25,320 nucleotides of DNA, taken from positions 1 to 25,320 of the forward strand of contig CAZASI010000004.1 in the NCBI GenBank assembly GCA_964487795.1. Direction: 5' to 3'. Both the position numbers and the translations under genes were made by a program. The notes below the pieces were generated by a model. It had not been told where the DNA came from and did no database searches. It saw only the letters and a program-made list of their open reading frames with translations. Positions 8,985 through 16,570 of the stretch are shown in pieces. How positions within the stretch are numbered: the first letter of the stretch is position 1; every line of letters starts with the position of its first letter. Source of the DNA: Patescibacterium sp964487795. Its GTDB lineage: Bacteria; Patescibacteriota; Patescibacteriia; Patescibacteriales; Patescibacteriaceae.

Positions 8985-9013
8985 AGATTATCACGCTTTA
9001 TGTAATTTGTAAA
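8985..9013 (-). promoter_or_regulatory. Promoter of rpsT
   Basis: Minus strand: TTTACA (9013-9008), a 17-base spacer, TAATCT (8990-8985). The leader to the ATG at 8957 is about 20-25 nt. Its -35 lies 2 bases from the -35 of the divergent promoter of the next gene, so the two probably compete for RNA polymerase. Confidence 0.55.
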
Positions 9014-9015
9014 GA

Positions 9016-9043
9016 TTGACAGCGTTCTAATATAGTATAGGAT
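9016..9043 (+). promoter_or_regulatory. Leaderless promoter of the 75-aa gene
   Basis: Perfect TTGACA (9016-9021), a 16-base spacer, TAGGAT (9038-9043), then 8 bases to the ATG at 9052. An overlapping alternative -10, TATAGG (9036-9041), has a poor 14-base spacing. Confidence 0.6.
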
Positions 9044-9051
9044 TAAAGCAT

Positions 9052-9279
9052 ATGGAACCAATTACTCAAGAGATACTTGATCTCGTAAAAATAAAAATGC
9101 GCGAGCAAGGCGCCTATGATCGTGACGCCTTTCGCACAGTCGTTGAAGAAACGGTTGAGTATTATCGTGAGCGGGGATTATTGACCGATGATGATAATGA
9201 TGAATTTATTGAAAACCAATTATTGGATATGTGGAGTACGGTTCAGGAGAATTTGAAAAATACTGAAGAGGAAGAATAA
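9052..9279 (+). CDS. Small acidic protein, 75 aa, unknown function
   Basis: I do not recognise the family. The 75 residues look helical and acidic, with a DDDND stretch near the middle (about 46-50) and a C-terminal EEEE tail. There is no signal peptide, membrane helix or cysteine. Residues 5-40 (ITQEILDLVKIKMREQ, DAFRTVVEETVEYY) could form an amphipathic helical bundle. It has its own strong promoter, begins at an ATG placed for leaderless translation and ends just before a two-way terminator, so it is very likely a real single-gene unit. It lies divergent from rpsT and convergent with typA, but neither neighbour reveals its role. Confidence 0.8.
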   Translation: MEPITQEILDLVKIKMREQGAYDRDAFRTVVEETVEYYRERGLLTDDDNDEFIENQLLDMWSTVQENLKNTEEEE

Positions 9280-9293
9280 ATAATTATAAGGAT

Positions 9294-9326
9294 AAAAAAA
9301 TATGAACTTAGGTTCATATTTTTTTT
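9294..9326. terminator. Two-way terminator between the 75-aa gene and typA
   Basis: AAAAAAATATGAAC (9294-9307), loop TTAG, GTTCATATTTTTTT (9312-9325): a 14-bp AT-rich stem with T-runs on both strands, between the two convergent stops. Confidence 0.88.
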
Positions 9327-9335
9327 AATAAATTC

Positions 9336-11144
9336 TTATTTAATCCCCAATTCCTTCTTTCTCGCAACAGCTTTATCAAGCGTTACTTTTCGAAGTCTGA
9401 TATTAAGAGGAGTGACTTCTACTAATTCATCATCGGAAATATATTCGAGCGATTCTTCAAGGTCCATTGTTTTCGGCGCCTTAAAATGTTCAGCAACACC
9501 GTCACCTTTCGAACGCATGTTTGATAATTGTTTAGCTTTACAGACGTTAACTTCCAAATCTTCCGAGCGTGCGTTTTGTCCGACAATTTGACCTTTATAA
9601 ATAGGAATACCTGGGCCAAAGAATAAAATCCCGCGATCTTGAACGTTCAATAATCCGTAGAGGTTTGTAGCGCCGCTTTCGTATGCTACGAGCGAACCGC
9701 GATCGCGTTCCGGCCAAGGTGCAGAGTCCTGACGATAATCAAGGAAGCTTGTATTGATAAGTCCAAGCCCGCGCGTATCAGTTAAAAATTCAGAGCGATA
9801 ACCGAATAATCCGCGAGTCGGCATAATAAAATCAAGATAGGTGATTGTACCGTCTTTTCGCATGTCTTTCATTTCAGCGTGACGAGTGCCGAGTTTTTGA
9901 ATAACAGCGCCCGAATATTCTTCCGGAACTTCAATAAAAATTTCTTCGTACGGCACGACAGTTTTTCCGTCAACTTGTTTTGTAATAACTTGCGGGCGAG
10001 AAACTTGCAATTCATATCCTTCGCGACGCAAACGTTCAATCAAAATTGCAAGGTGAAGTTCGCCGCGTCCCGATACGACCCAACCTCCGCTTGCATTATC
10101 ATCAACATTTAAAGCCATGTCATTTTCAAGTTCTTTCATCAATCGTTCTTGAATCTGGCGGCTTGTTGTATATTTACCTTCTTTGCCGGCAAACGGAGAA
10201 TCGTTCACCATAAAAATCATCTTAACGGTTGGTTCTTCAATATGAAGTAAAGGTAAAGCCTTCGGTGTTGTAGGATCGGCAATAGTTTCACCAATAGTGA
10301 TATCATCGATTCCTGAGATGGCGATAATGTCTCCGACACTTGCTTCTTTAGCATCAACGCGTTCGAGACCCGAATAGGTCATTAAAGAAACCAAACGATG
10401 ATTGGAAATCTGACCCTTGCGATTAATTAATGCAATTTGCTGTCCGGCTTTAACAACGCCGTTATAAATTCGGCCCGTGGCAATGCGTCCTTTAAAGGCA
10501 TCACCGGAAATTGTGGTGATTAAAATTTGTAGAGGAGCCGCTGCGTCGCCGCTTGGTTCAGCAACTTGTTTTAAAATTGTTTCAAACACAGGAGAAATAT
10601 CTTTCATCTTTTCCATGTTGTCATCAAGACCGGCCAAACCATTTTTTGCAGAAGCGTACACGATCGGGAAGTCGATCAAATGATCAGGTGCGCCAAGTTC
10701 AACAAACAAATCAAACGTTTTATTCAAAGCGTAATCGACACGAGCGCCGGGTTTATCAATTTTGTTTACGACAACAATGATACGAAGATCAAGTTCCAAA
10801 GCTTTTTTTAAAACGAAACGGGTTTGCGGCATTGGACCTTCTTTGGCATCAATTAATAGTAAGCAACCATCAGCCATTTTTAAGACGCGTTCAACTTCAC
10901 CACCAAAGTCAGCGTGACCCGGAGTATCGATAATATTGATTTTTGTTCCTTTGTATACGACGGAAGCGTTTTTAGAGAAAATGGTAATACCGCGCTCTTT
11001 TTCCAATTCATTCGAGTCCATGATTAACTCAGTCCCCGCATCTTTATTAAGATGAGTGGCTGTTTGTTTAAGCAAAGCGTCGACCAGCGTAGTTTTGCCG
11101 TGGTCGACGTGAGCGATAATAGCGATGTTACGGATATTAGCCAT
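9336..11144 (-). CDS. typA: Translational GTPase TypA/BipA
   Basis: A ribosome-binding GTPase of the EF-G-like family, involved in ribosome assembly and stress adaptation. With the start at 11144 (MANIRNIAIIAHVDHGKTTL) the protein is 602 aa, the normal TypA length. Motifs: AHVDHGKTT (G1, 11-19), ERGITIFSK (G2), DTPGHADFGGEVERV (G3), NKIDKPGAR (G4) and SAKNGLAG (G5). The beta-barrel domains follow, then the TypA C-terminus with MPTRGLFGYRSEFLTDTRG and YKGQIVGQNARSEDLEVNVCKAKQLSN. The longer frame to 11255 adds 37 non-homologous residues overlapping the 3' end of uppP and is rejected. A promoter inside the end of uppP gives a leader of about 10 nt. Confidence 0.97.
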   Translation of the reverse strand: MANIRNIAIIAHVDHGKTTLVDALLKQTATHLNKDAGTELIMDSNELEKERGITIFSKNASVVYKGTKINIIDTPGHADFGGEVERVLKMADGCLLLIDAKEGPMPQTRFVLKKALELDLRIIVVVNKIDKPGARVDYALNKTFDLFVELGAPDHLIDFPIVYASAKNGLAGLDDNMEKMKDISPVFETILKQVAEPSGDAAAPLQILITTISGDAFKGRIATGRIYNGVVKAGQQIALINRKGQISNHRLVSLMTYSGLERVDAKEASVGDIIAISGIDDITIGETIADPTTPKALPLLHIEEPTVKMIFMVNDSPFAGKEGKYTTSRQIQERLMKELENDMALNVDDNASGGWVVSGRGELHLAILIERLRREGYELQVSRPQVITKQVDGKTVVPYEEIFIEVPEEYSGAVIQKLGTRHAEMKDMRKDGTITYLDFIMPTRGLFGYRSEFLTDTRGLGLINTSFLDYRQDSAPWPERDRGSLVAYESGATNLYGLLNVQDRGILFFGPGIPIYKGQIVGQNARSEDLEVNVCKAKQLSNMRSKGDGVAEHFKAPKTMDLEESLEYISDDELVEVTPLNIRLRKVTLDKAVARKKELGIK

Positions 11145-11160
11145 AGTATGTAGTTGGCTT

Positions 11161-11188
11161 ACTATAGCAGAAATATAAGAATAATCAA
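11161..11188 (-). promoter_or_regulatory. Promoter of typA inside the end of uppP
   Basis: Minus strand: TTGATT (11188-11183), a 16-base spacer, TATAGT (11166-11161). The -10 overlaps the uppP stop codon. The expected start site near 11154 leaves about 10 nt before the typA ATG, so typA can be made independently of uppP. Confidence 0.65.
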
Positions 11189-11920
11189 GCCCGCGACGAT
11201 GCGATACCAGCCAAAAGCCGCAAAACCGTGTTTTTGGATATAGGACAAAAACCATTTAACGGCTGCGAGTGCTGTAAGAAACGCAACAATAAAGCCGATG
11301 ACAATGAGTAGCCATTCATGTTGAGAAAAGCTGAAATCGCTTTTGATAAGGTCAAGACCGGTGGCCGCAAGCATTGTTGGAATAGCTAATAGAAATGAGA
11401 ATTCGACAATGTCTTCTCGCTTAAGACCAAGCGCCCGTCCTCCGATGATTGTCGCAGCAGAGCGGGATACTCCGGGAATAACTGCGATGGCCTGAAAAAT
11501 ACCAACCCAGATCGAGCGATGAATTGAAAGATTTTTTTCTTTGATTTTCTTGGCAAAGAAATATTCAAATATAATAATAATTGCTCCGCCGATAATTAGA
11601 GCAATACCAACAACAAATAAGTTCTCGAGTAGAACGTTTTTAATAAAGGGGAAGAGCAGTAAGCCGATAATAGCCGTTGGTAAAAAAGCGGCGACGATAT
11701 GAAGCATGCGGGTCCAGCTTGTAAATATTTTTTTGAAATATAAAACAACAACAGCAAGAATTGCGCCGAGCTGGATATATATATTGAAGCTCGTGATAAA
11801 CGAAGACAGGCCGATATCTAAAAGTCGATCGGCAATCATTAAATGACCGGTTGAAGAAATTGGCAGAAATTCTGTAATCCCTTCGATAATACCGAGAATA
11901 ATGGATTGAAAAATTGTCAT
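11162..11920 (-). CDS. uppP: Undecaprenyl-diphosphatase (BacA/UppP)
   Basis: An integral membrane phosphatase recycling undecaprenyl diphosphate to the monophosphate carrier used in peptidoglycan synthesis. The 252-aa, roughly 8-helix protein has both family motifs: EGITEFLPISSTGH near the N-terminus (the E..E and SSTGH site) and PGVSRSAATI with GGRALGLKRED in the middle. The length is near the usual ~265. It is divergent from the Nramp-like gene with a 41-base gap, and is followed after 17 bases by typA, so some typA mRNA may come from read-through. The ATG at 11920 has a TATAAC 9 bases upstream, suggesting a leaderless mRNA. Confidence 0.96.
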   Translation of the reverse strand: MTIFQSIILGIIEGITEFLPISSTGHLMIADRLLDIGLSSFITSFNIYIQLGAILAVVVLYFKKIFTSWTRMLHIVAAFLPTAIIGLLLFPFIKNVLLENLFVVGIALIIGGAIIIIFEYFFAKKIKEKNLSIHRSIWVGIFQAIAVIPGVSRSAATIIGGRALGLKREDIVEFSFLLAIPTMLAATGLDLIKSDFSFSQHEWLLIVIGFIVAFLTALAAVKWFLSYIQKHGFAAFGWYRIVAGLIILIFLL

Positions 11921-11961
11921 ATATTATATGTTATACTTTCAGTATATCATTAAGCATTATC
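11921..11961. promoter_or_regulatory. Divergent promoter region, uppP / Nramp-like gene
   Basis: In 41 AT-rich bases I see, for uppP on the minus strand, TATAAC (11935-11930) 9 bases before its ATG, and for the plus-strand gene TATACT (11932-11937) and TATATC (11943-11948), 24 and 13 bases before the ATG. No convincing -35 hexamers are visible, so the exact promoters remain uncertain. The -10 candidates of both strands overlap, which would make transcription mutually exclusive. Confidence 0.4.
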
Positions 11962-13365
11962 ATGAGCGAATTACTAAAAAAATTTCCGCCTGCCCTACCA
12001 CTGAAAAAGATTATCGGTCCAAGTTTTATTATATTAGCTTTTGGACTTGGTTCGGGCGAATTAATTTTATGGCCCTACTTAACTGCTAACCATGGCTTAG
12101 GATTAGTCTGGGCGGCCTTACTCGGTATCAGTTTTCAATTTTTTATAAATATGGAAATTGAGCGCTATGCCTTAGTCAAAGGCGAAAGCGTTTTTGTTGG
12201 TTTAGCTAAACTTTTAAAATGGACACCGTATTGGTTTATTCTTTCAACTTTCATCGGCTTTGGTTTACCGGGCATAGGCGCCGCGGGGGCGCAATCGCTC
12301 GGTGCCGCGCTCGGTATCGAGCATTTTAAATGGCTCGCGATTGGAGCGTTTATTCTTATGGGCATTATTCTCAGTATCGGTCGTTCAGTGTATTCGCTCA
12401 TGGAGCATCTGACAAAAACATTAATCTTAATTGGTGTACCGTTTATTTTAATTTTAGCAATTTTAGTGATTGACCTTGATACTATTAAAGCTTTGGGTCG
12501 CGGATTAATCGGTATGGGTGACGGTTTTCGTTATATTCCTGAAGGAATTTCTTTAGCGGCTTTTTTGGGAGCGTTTGCATATTCCGGAGCGGGTGGCAAC
12601 TTGAATCTAACCCAATCGATTTATATTAAAGAAAAAGGTTTTGGCATGGGAGTATATTCACAAAAGATTGCCGGACTATTTAAAGGTAAAGCAGTTGATA
12701 GACATCTTAAACTTGAAGGCGAATCATTTGCGATTACTGCAGAGAATGTCGGTAATTTCCGAGCCTGGTGGAAGCGAATTAATACTGAACATGCGATTGT
12801 ATTTTGGTTTTTAGGTTTTGTTTCAATGGTGTTACTGATGGTTTTATCTTACGCGACAACCTACGGTGCGGCGGATAATACACAAGGCATTAACTTTATT
12901 ATTAACCAAGCCAGTCACGTCGCTTTTGCAATCGCGCCTTGGGCCGGTACGGCTTTACTCGCCATTATCGGAATTTTACTGCTGCAAACTCAACTGGGTG
13001 TTATCGATGCTACTTCGCGTATTATGGCAGAAAATTTCGCTCTGAAGAGAATGGAAAAAACTAAATCTGATAAAGTTCCTCTTTCTAAAATTTATTTTAT
13101 TTTTGTCTGGGCGCAAATTGCTTTTGGTATCAGTCTCTTTTTATTCAATTATTATGAGCCGCGAACTTTAATTATTGCCGGAGCGGTGATTAATGCCTGG
13201 GCGATGATTATTCATATTGCTTTAGTTCATTATCTTAATCGCAAACGTCTGCCTAAAGTATTTCAACCGGCAGCGTGGCGTCAGATTGTTATGGCCTTAA
13301 TATTTATTTTTTTCATCGGCTTTGGTTTTATAACCCTGTGGTCTAATTTTATTGGAAAGCTATGA
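11962..13365 (+). CDS. Nramp-family-like membrane transporter lacking the DPGN motif
   Basis: A polytopic membrane protein (467 aa, about 11 helices). The overall order resembles the Nramp/LeuT-fold family: a broken first helix GPSFIILAFGLGSGELILWPYL, a second helix ending QFFINMEIERYALVKGES and a sixth-helix region LAAFLGAFAYSGAGGNLN. The metal-binding residues of true Nramps are absent: DPGN in helix 1 is GLGSGE and the MPH of helix 6 is YSGAGG. This is therefore a distant Nramp-related group whose substrate is unknown. I use ATG 11962 (MSELLKKFPP); a longer frame from TTG 11914 would run over the uppP start. Its TGA overlaps the ATG of the next gene (ATGA), so the two are translationally coupled. 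Confidence 0.78.
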   Translation: MSELLKKFPPALPLKKIIGPSFIILAFGLGSGELILWPYLTANHGLGLVWAALLGISFQFFINMEIERYALVKGESVFVGLAKLLKWTPYWFILSTFIGFGLPGIGAAGAQSLGAALGIEHFKWLAIGAFILMGIILSIGRSVYSLMEHLTKTLILIGVPFILILAILVIDLDTIKALGRGLIGMGDGFRYIPEGISLAAFLGAFAYSGAGGNLNLTQSIYIKEKGFGMGVYSQKIAGLFKGKAVDRHLKLEGESFAITAENVGNFRAWWKRINTEHAIVFWFLGFVSMVLLMVLSYATTYGAADNTQGINFIINQASHVAFAIAPWAGTALLAIIGILLLQTQLGVIDATSRIMAENFALKRMEKTKSDKVPLSKIYFIFVWAQIAFGISLFLFNYYEPRTLIIAGAVINAWAMIIHIALVHYLNRKRLPKVFQPAAWRQIVMALIFIFFIGFGFITLWSNFIGKL

Positions 13366-14837
13366 AACGATTTATATTAATCGCCATAGTATTTATCTGC
13401 GGAGCGGGTTTGATGATTATGGAGCTGGTCGGTTCGCGAATCTTAGCCCCGTATGTCGGAACTTCGTTAATTGTTTGGACAACTTTAATCGGCGTTATAT
13501 TAGCAGCCTTATCTTTTGGGTATTGGATTGGAGGACATTACGCGGATCGTCATCCCTCGCCTAAGCATTTAGGTGCTATTATCGGCCTTTCAGGTTTATT
13601 TATATTCTTTGCTCTGTGGCTTTCAAGCTTTTTGCCCCAGATAAATCTTATATTGATTAACTGGCTTTCCTTGGGCGCCGCCGCGTTTTGTATGTCTTGT
13701 TTACTTTTTGTTATTCCAAGTATTTTACTCGGCGCCGTGTCTCCGTTTGCGCTTCGTTTGTCACTTAATGAAACTGCTCACTCCGGTGCAATCGGGGGAC
13801 AGCTCTATGCTTTTTCTACGCTGGGCAGTATTGTAGGAACTTTTCTTGCTGGCTTTGTTTTAATTCCTCAGCTTGGTAGCTTTAAAACCCTAGCTCTTGT
13901 CAGTGTGATATTGGTTTTGTGCAGTGTGATACTACTTCGCACAAAAACAACTCTGATGATCACGGTTTTTATTGCTGTCGGTTGTAGTGCTGTTTGGAAC
14001 AATACTTTTCTGTTCAGTCCTAGTGCGAATGTATTGGCTGAACATGAAAGTGCTTACAATCGATTATTTATTGTTAACGGTATTTCTCAAAAAACCGAAG
14101 AACCGATTTTAAGTATTATGTCCGGACCGCATATTTCACAATCCGCCATGTATACAGATCGTGACGAACTCGTTTTTGAGTATACAAAATTTTTTAATAT
14201 AGCAGATTATTTTAATCCAACAATTAAAAGCGCGCTTATGCTCGGCGGCGGAGCTTATTCGTTTCCTAAAGATTATTTAAAAACTCATAGTGGTACAATC
14301 GATGTAGTGGAAATAGATCCGTTGTATACTGAACTTGCAAAAAAATATTTTAATCTTACTGATAATGAAAGATTAAATGTACATCATGAAGATGCCCGAG
14401 TATTTTTAAGCAGATCTCAAGAAGCGTATGACGCAATATATGTGGATGTATTTAATAATGCAGGTTCAGTACCGTTTCAATTAGCTACAAAAGAATTCGT
14501 TGCTCAGATTTTTGAGAGACTTTCTGACAATGGAGTTGTGATTGTAAATTTAGTAGGTTCTTTTGAAGGAGTGGGCAGGGAATTCATTGAAAATGAATAT
14601 GTGACTTATCAATCGGTGTTTCCGGAACTTTTGATGTATCCGCTTGATAGCCCCGGAGGAGAGAATATACAAAATATCATGCTCGTCGCTTTAAAAAATC
14701 CAGCAGCTCTTAAAAACACTACAATAAATCAAGAACAACAGGCTTTTTTTAATAAGCTTTATAGCCATACAATAACAGGGAATATACTGACAGATGACTG
14801 GGCGCCAGTTGATTATTACTTGTCTGGTATATATTAA
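13362..14837 (+). CDS. Membrane-fused spermidine-synthase-like methyltransferase-fold protein
   Basis: 491 residues. The N-terminal half (1-210) has about 7 membrane helices with FICGAGLMIMELVGSRILAPYVG and GGQLYAFSTLGSIVGTFLAGFVL, as in fused MFS/spermidine-synthase proteins. The C-terminal half (230-491) is a Rossmann domain with ALMLGGGAYSFP (291-302, nucleotide loop), VVEIDPLYTELAKKYF (315-330), HHEDARVFL (341-349) and YDAIYVDVFN (356-365). True spermidine synthases carry GGGDG and an aspartate in YDVIxxD; here GGGAYS replaces the former, so polyamine synthesis is uncertain and another aminopropyl- or methyl-transfer on a membrane substrate is possible. It overlaps the Nramp-like gene by 4 bases, so the proteins probably work together. 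No clear terminator follows. Confidence 0.85.
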   Translation: MKRFILIAIVFICGAGLMIMELVGSRILAPYVGTSLIVWTTLIGVILAALSFGYWIGGHYADRHPSPKHLGAIIGLSGLFIFFALWLSSFLPQINLILINWLSLGAAAFCMSCLLFVIPSILLGAVSPFALRLSLNETAHSGAIGGQLYAFSTLGSIVGTFLAGFVLIPQLGSFKTLALVSVILVLCSVILLRTKTTLMITVFIAVGCSAVWNNTFLFSPSANVLAEHESAYNRLFIVNGISQKTEEPILSIMSGPHISQSAMYTDRDELVFEYTKFFNIADYFNPTIKSALMLGGGAYSFPKDYLKTHSGTIDVVEIDPLYTELAKKYFNLTDNERLNVHHEDARVFLSRSQEAYDAIYVDVFNNAGSVPFQLATKEFVAQIFERLSDNGVVIVNLVGSFEGVGREFIENEYVTYQSVFPELLMYPLDSPGGENIQNIMLVALKNPAALKNTTINQEQQAFFNKLYSHTITGNILTDDWAPVDYYLSGIY

Positions 14838-14881
14838 AATCGCTAAAATTAGCTAAAAAATAAGATATTATGTCTAGGCCC

Positions 14882-14910
14882 TTGACATAATTTTTTATAT
14901 ATGTTATTAT
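14882..14910 (+). promoter_or_regulatory. Strong promoter of a candidate RNA gene
   Basis: Perfect TTGACA (14882-14887), exactly 17 bases, TATTAT (14905-14910). It is one of the two best promoters in the window, of the same quality as the rRNA promoter, yet it points into 430 bases without a gene. The start is expected near 14917. Confidence 0.8.
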
Positions 14911-14916
14911 ACTTTT

Positions 14917-15290
14917 TATAAGTTTGTTCATATACAATTGAGAAGTGGTGAGCGCAACTCAAAACAACAAACTGCTACAAAACGCAGTAAAGAAACAATA
15001 AGATATAAGATCGGATTCACCTTGGTTGCCAAGGAAGCAGAACATGAGCCAACGGTAGATACCCATGGCTAAGAATAGTATTCATTAGAATGTACAGCGA
15101 TACAGGTCCTAACTCAAATGAGAGGACATATAAAACACAACGTTACGCATAAGTACAATGCTACGAATCGAAGCAACAGGCAACATTGAATGCAACACAC
15201 GCAGAGTCGCTCACCACAAAATTCTCAATTTGGTCCTGGCCAATACCGGACCACAAATGGAGCCCGTTTTTAACAAAGCGGGCTCTCTTA
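14917..15290 (+). ncRNA. Candidate structured non-coding RNA, family not recognised
   Basis: No credible ORF lies here. The ends are complementary: AATTGAGAA (14936-14944) with TTCTCAATT (15222-15230), and GTGGTGAGCG (14945-14954) with CGCTCACCAC (15208-15217), together 19 bp interrupted only by AAAA on the 3' side. Inside are hairpins: ACTGC/GCAGT (14971-14988), CCTTGG-TTG-CCAAGG (15020-15034), AGCCA-AC-GGT-AGAT-ACC-CA-TGGCT (15047-15070) and GTCCT/AGGAC with CTC/GAG (15106-15127). After the closing helix come hairpins TGGTCC/GGACCA (15231-15253) and an 11-bp GAGCCCG stem (15260-15285) with a weak T-rich tail. AAGGAAGCAG at 15031-15040 recalls SRP RNA, but the paired SRP strand is missing. 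I see no tmRNA tRNA-like end or RNase P signature. Confidence 0.6.
15260..15290 (+). terminator. Probable terminator of the candidate RNA
   Basis: GAGCCCG (15260-15266) with CGGGCTC (15279-15285), extended inward by T-G and three T-A pairs to 11 bp, loop TAAC. It is followed by TCTTAAT, a poor T-run, so it could also be a processing hairpin. Confidence 0.5.
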
Positions 15291-15299
15291 ATATCCAAT

Positions 15300-15339
15300 T
15301 TGATTTTTCTTGAACTGGGTGGCATACTGGCAATGTAAA
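15300..15339 (+). promoter_or_regulatory. Promoter(s) of yebC-ruvC
   Basis: Two readings: TTGATT (15300-15305), 17 bases, CATACT (15323-15328), giving a leader of about 13 nt; or TTGAAC (15310-15315), 18 bases, TGTAAA (15334-15339), which ends 8 bases before the ATG and would be leaderless like other genes here. No Shine-Dalgarno sequence. Confidence 0.5.
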
Positions 15340-15347
15340 CAAATACT

Positions 15348-16067
15348 ATGTCAGGACACTCCAAATGGGCGACAACTAAACGAGCTAAAGCAATTGTCGA
15401 CGCTAAACGCGGCGCGGCTTTTACCAAGATTGCCAATATGATCTCTATTGCGGCGCGTAAAGGCGCTGACCCATCAATGAACTTCGCGCTGGCGCAAGCG
15501 ATTGAACGTGGGCGCAGCGTCAATATGCCAAAAGATAATATCGAACGCGCTATTAAACGTGGCGCCGGTGGTGAAGGCGGCGCACAACTTGAAGAACTGT
15601 TGTATGAAGGTTTTGGTCCGGCACAAAGCCAATTTGTTATTAAAGTCGTGACAGACAGCCGTAATCGTGCGGCAGCTAATATTCGTCATCATTTTACCAA
15701 GTACGGCGGAAGTATGGGTGCGGTTATTTGGAATTTTGAAATGAAAGGTGTGATTTTAGTGGCTGAAAGCGTCTGGGAAGACAGCAAATTATCATGGGAT
15801 GACTTTATGCTTGAAGCGATCGACAACGGCGCCGATGATATGAAGCACGAAGCTGACGGAATTATTATCTATACTAAGTCGGAAGATTTAATTAAGACTA
15901 AGCATTGGCTGGAAACAAAAAAATTAACTGCTGAATCAGCAGAAATTGAATATGTTGCTAAAGAAAAATTAAAACTTTCTGAAGAGGAGAAAGCTAAAGT
16001 TGAAACATTCATTGATACCCTTGAAGAAGATGAAGATGTGAGCGACTATTTCTCAAACATCGAATGA
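15348..16067 (+). CDS. yebC: YebC/PmpR-family (TACO1) protein
   Basis: A 239-aa member of the YebC family, described as a DNA-binding regulator and, more recently, as a ribosome-associated factor easing translation of difficult (for example proline-rich) sequences. The N-terminus MSGHSKWATTKRAKAIVDAKRGAAFTKIAN matches the near-universal GHSKWANIK..KAxxDAKRGK.FTK block; NMPKDNIERAIKRGAGG, YEGFGP, TDSRNRAAANIRHHFTKYGGSMG and the acidic C-terminus complete it. The length is normal. It overlaps ruvC by 4 bases (ATGA); yebC-ruvC is a conserved pair in many bacteria. It has its own promoter just after the candidate RNA. Confidence 0.96.
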   Translation: MSGHSKWATTKRAKAIVDAKRGAAFTKIANMISIAARKGADPSMNFALAQAIERGRSVNMPKDNIERAIKRGAGGEGGAQLEELLYEGFGPAQSQFVIKVVTDSRNRAAANIRHHFTKYGGSMGAVIWNFEMKGVILVAESVWEDSKLSWDDFMLEAIDNGADDMKHEADGIIIYTKSEDLIKTKHWLETKKLTAESAEIEYVAKEKLKLSEEEKAKVETFIDTLEEDEDVSDYFSNIE

Positions 16068-16549
16068 CGCTTATGAACAAACGAATTATTATCGGCTTTG
16101 ATCCGGGCTTAGCGGATACGGGCTTTGGCGTGATTGAAGATCGGGGAGGAAAATTAGTTTGTTTGGCGTATGGTTCTATTAAAACTCCGGCTAAAACTGA
16201 AACTTCCGAAAGGCTTGCAACGATTTATAAAAAAGTTTGTGAACTTATCACTGAATATAAACCTGATATTGTCGGAATTGAAAAATTGTTTTTTTCTCGC
16301 AACGTAACAAGCGCACTACTCGTAGGACAAGCGCGCGGCGTTGTTCTACTTGCAATAGAACAAGCGGGACTGCCAGTTATTGAATTTACTCCAAATCAAG
16401 TTAAGCAGGCAGTGTCGTGTTACGGTGCGGCAGGAAAAGCGCAAGTTCAGAAAATGGTAAAGATGATTTTAAATTTAAAAGATATTCCAAAGCCGGATGA
16501 TGCGGCGGATGGACTCGCTATTGCGATTTGTACAAGCGGACAAAAATAA
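16064..16549 (+). CDS. ruvC: Crossover junction endodeoxyribonuclease RuvC
   Basis: A Holliday-junction resolvase that cuts junctions symmetrically after RuvAB migration. It has 161 aa from ATG 16064, or 158 from ATG 16073 (MNKRIIIGFDPG). Catalytic carboxylates are visible: D in GFDPGLADTGFGV, E in VGIEKLFFSRN, and the two aspartates of KPDDAADGLAIAIC. The conserved NxTSALxVGQARGV and FTPNQVKQAVSCYGAAGKAQVQ-MVK segments are present. The first ATG overlaps the yebC stop and would favour coupling; the second fits the family N-terminus equally well. No ruvA or ruvB follows, unlike the classical operon. Confidence 0.95.
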   Translation: MTLMNKRIIIGFDPGLADTGFGVIEDRGGKLVCLAYGSIKTPAKTETSERLATIYKKVCELITEYKPDIVGIEKLFFSRNVTSALLVGQARGVVLLAIEQAGLPVIEFTPNQVKQAVSCYGAAGKAQVQKMVKMILNLKDIPKPDDAADGLAIAICTSGQK

Positions 16550-16570
16550 AACTGTACACAAATTGTATAC

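Noticed and set aside
11145..11255. N-terminal extension of TypA by 37 residues
   Set aside because: It overlaps uppP and carries no family similarity; MANIRNIAIIAHVDHGKTT is the standard start.
11914..11961. TTG start for the Nramp-like protein
   Set aside because: It would run over the uppP start and its divergent promoter; the ATG at 11962 fits the first helix of the family.
14917..15290. SRP RNA, tmRNA or RNase P RNA
   Set aside because: AAGGAAGCAG is present but not the opposing SRP strand; there is no tRNA-like acceptor or T-arm, no alanine-ending tag frame, and no GAGGAAAGTC or ACAGAAA blocks. A covariance search could still overturn this.
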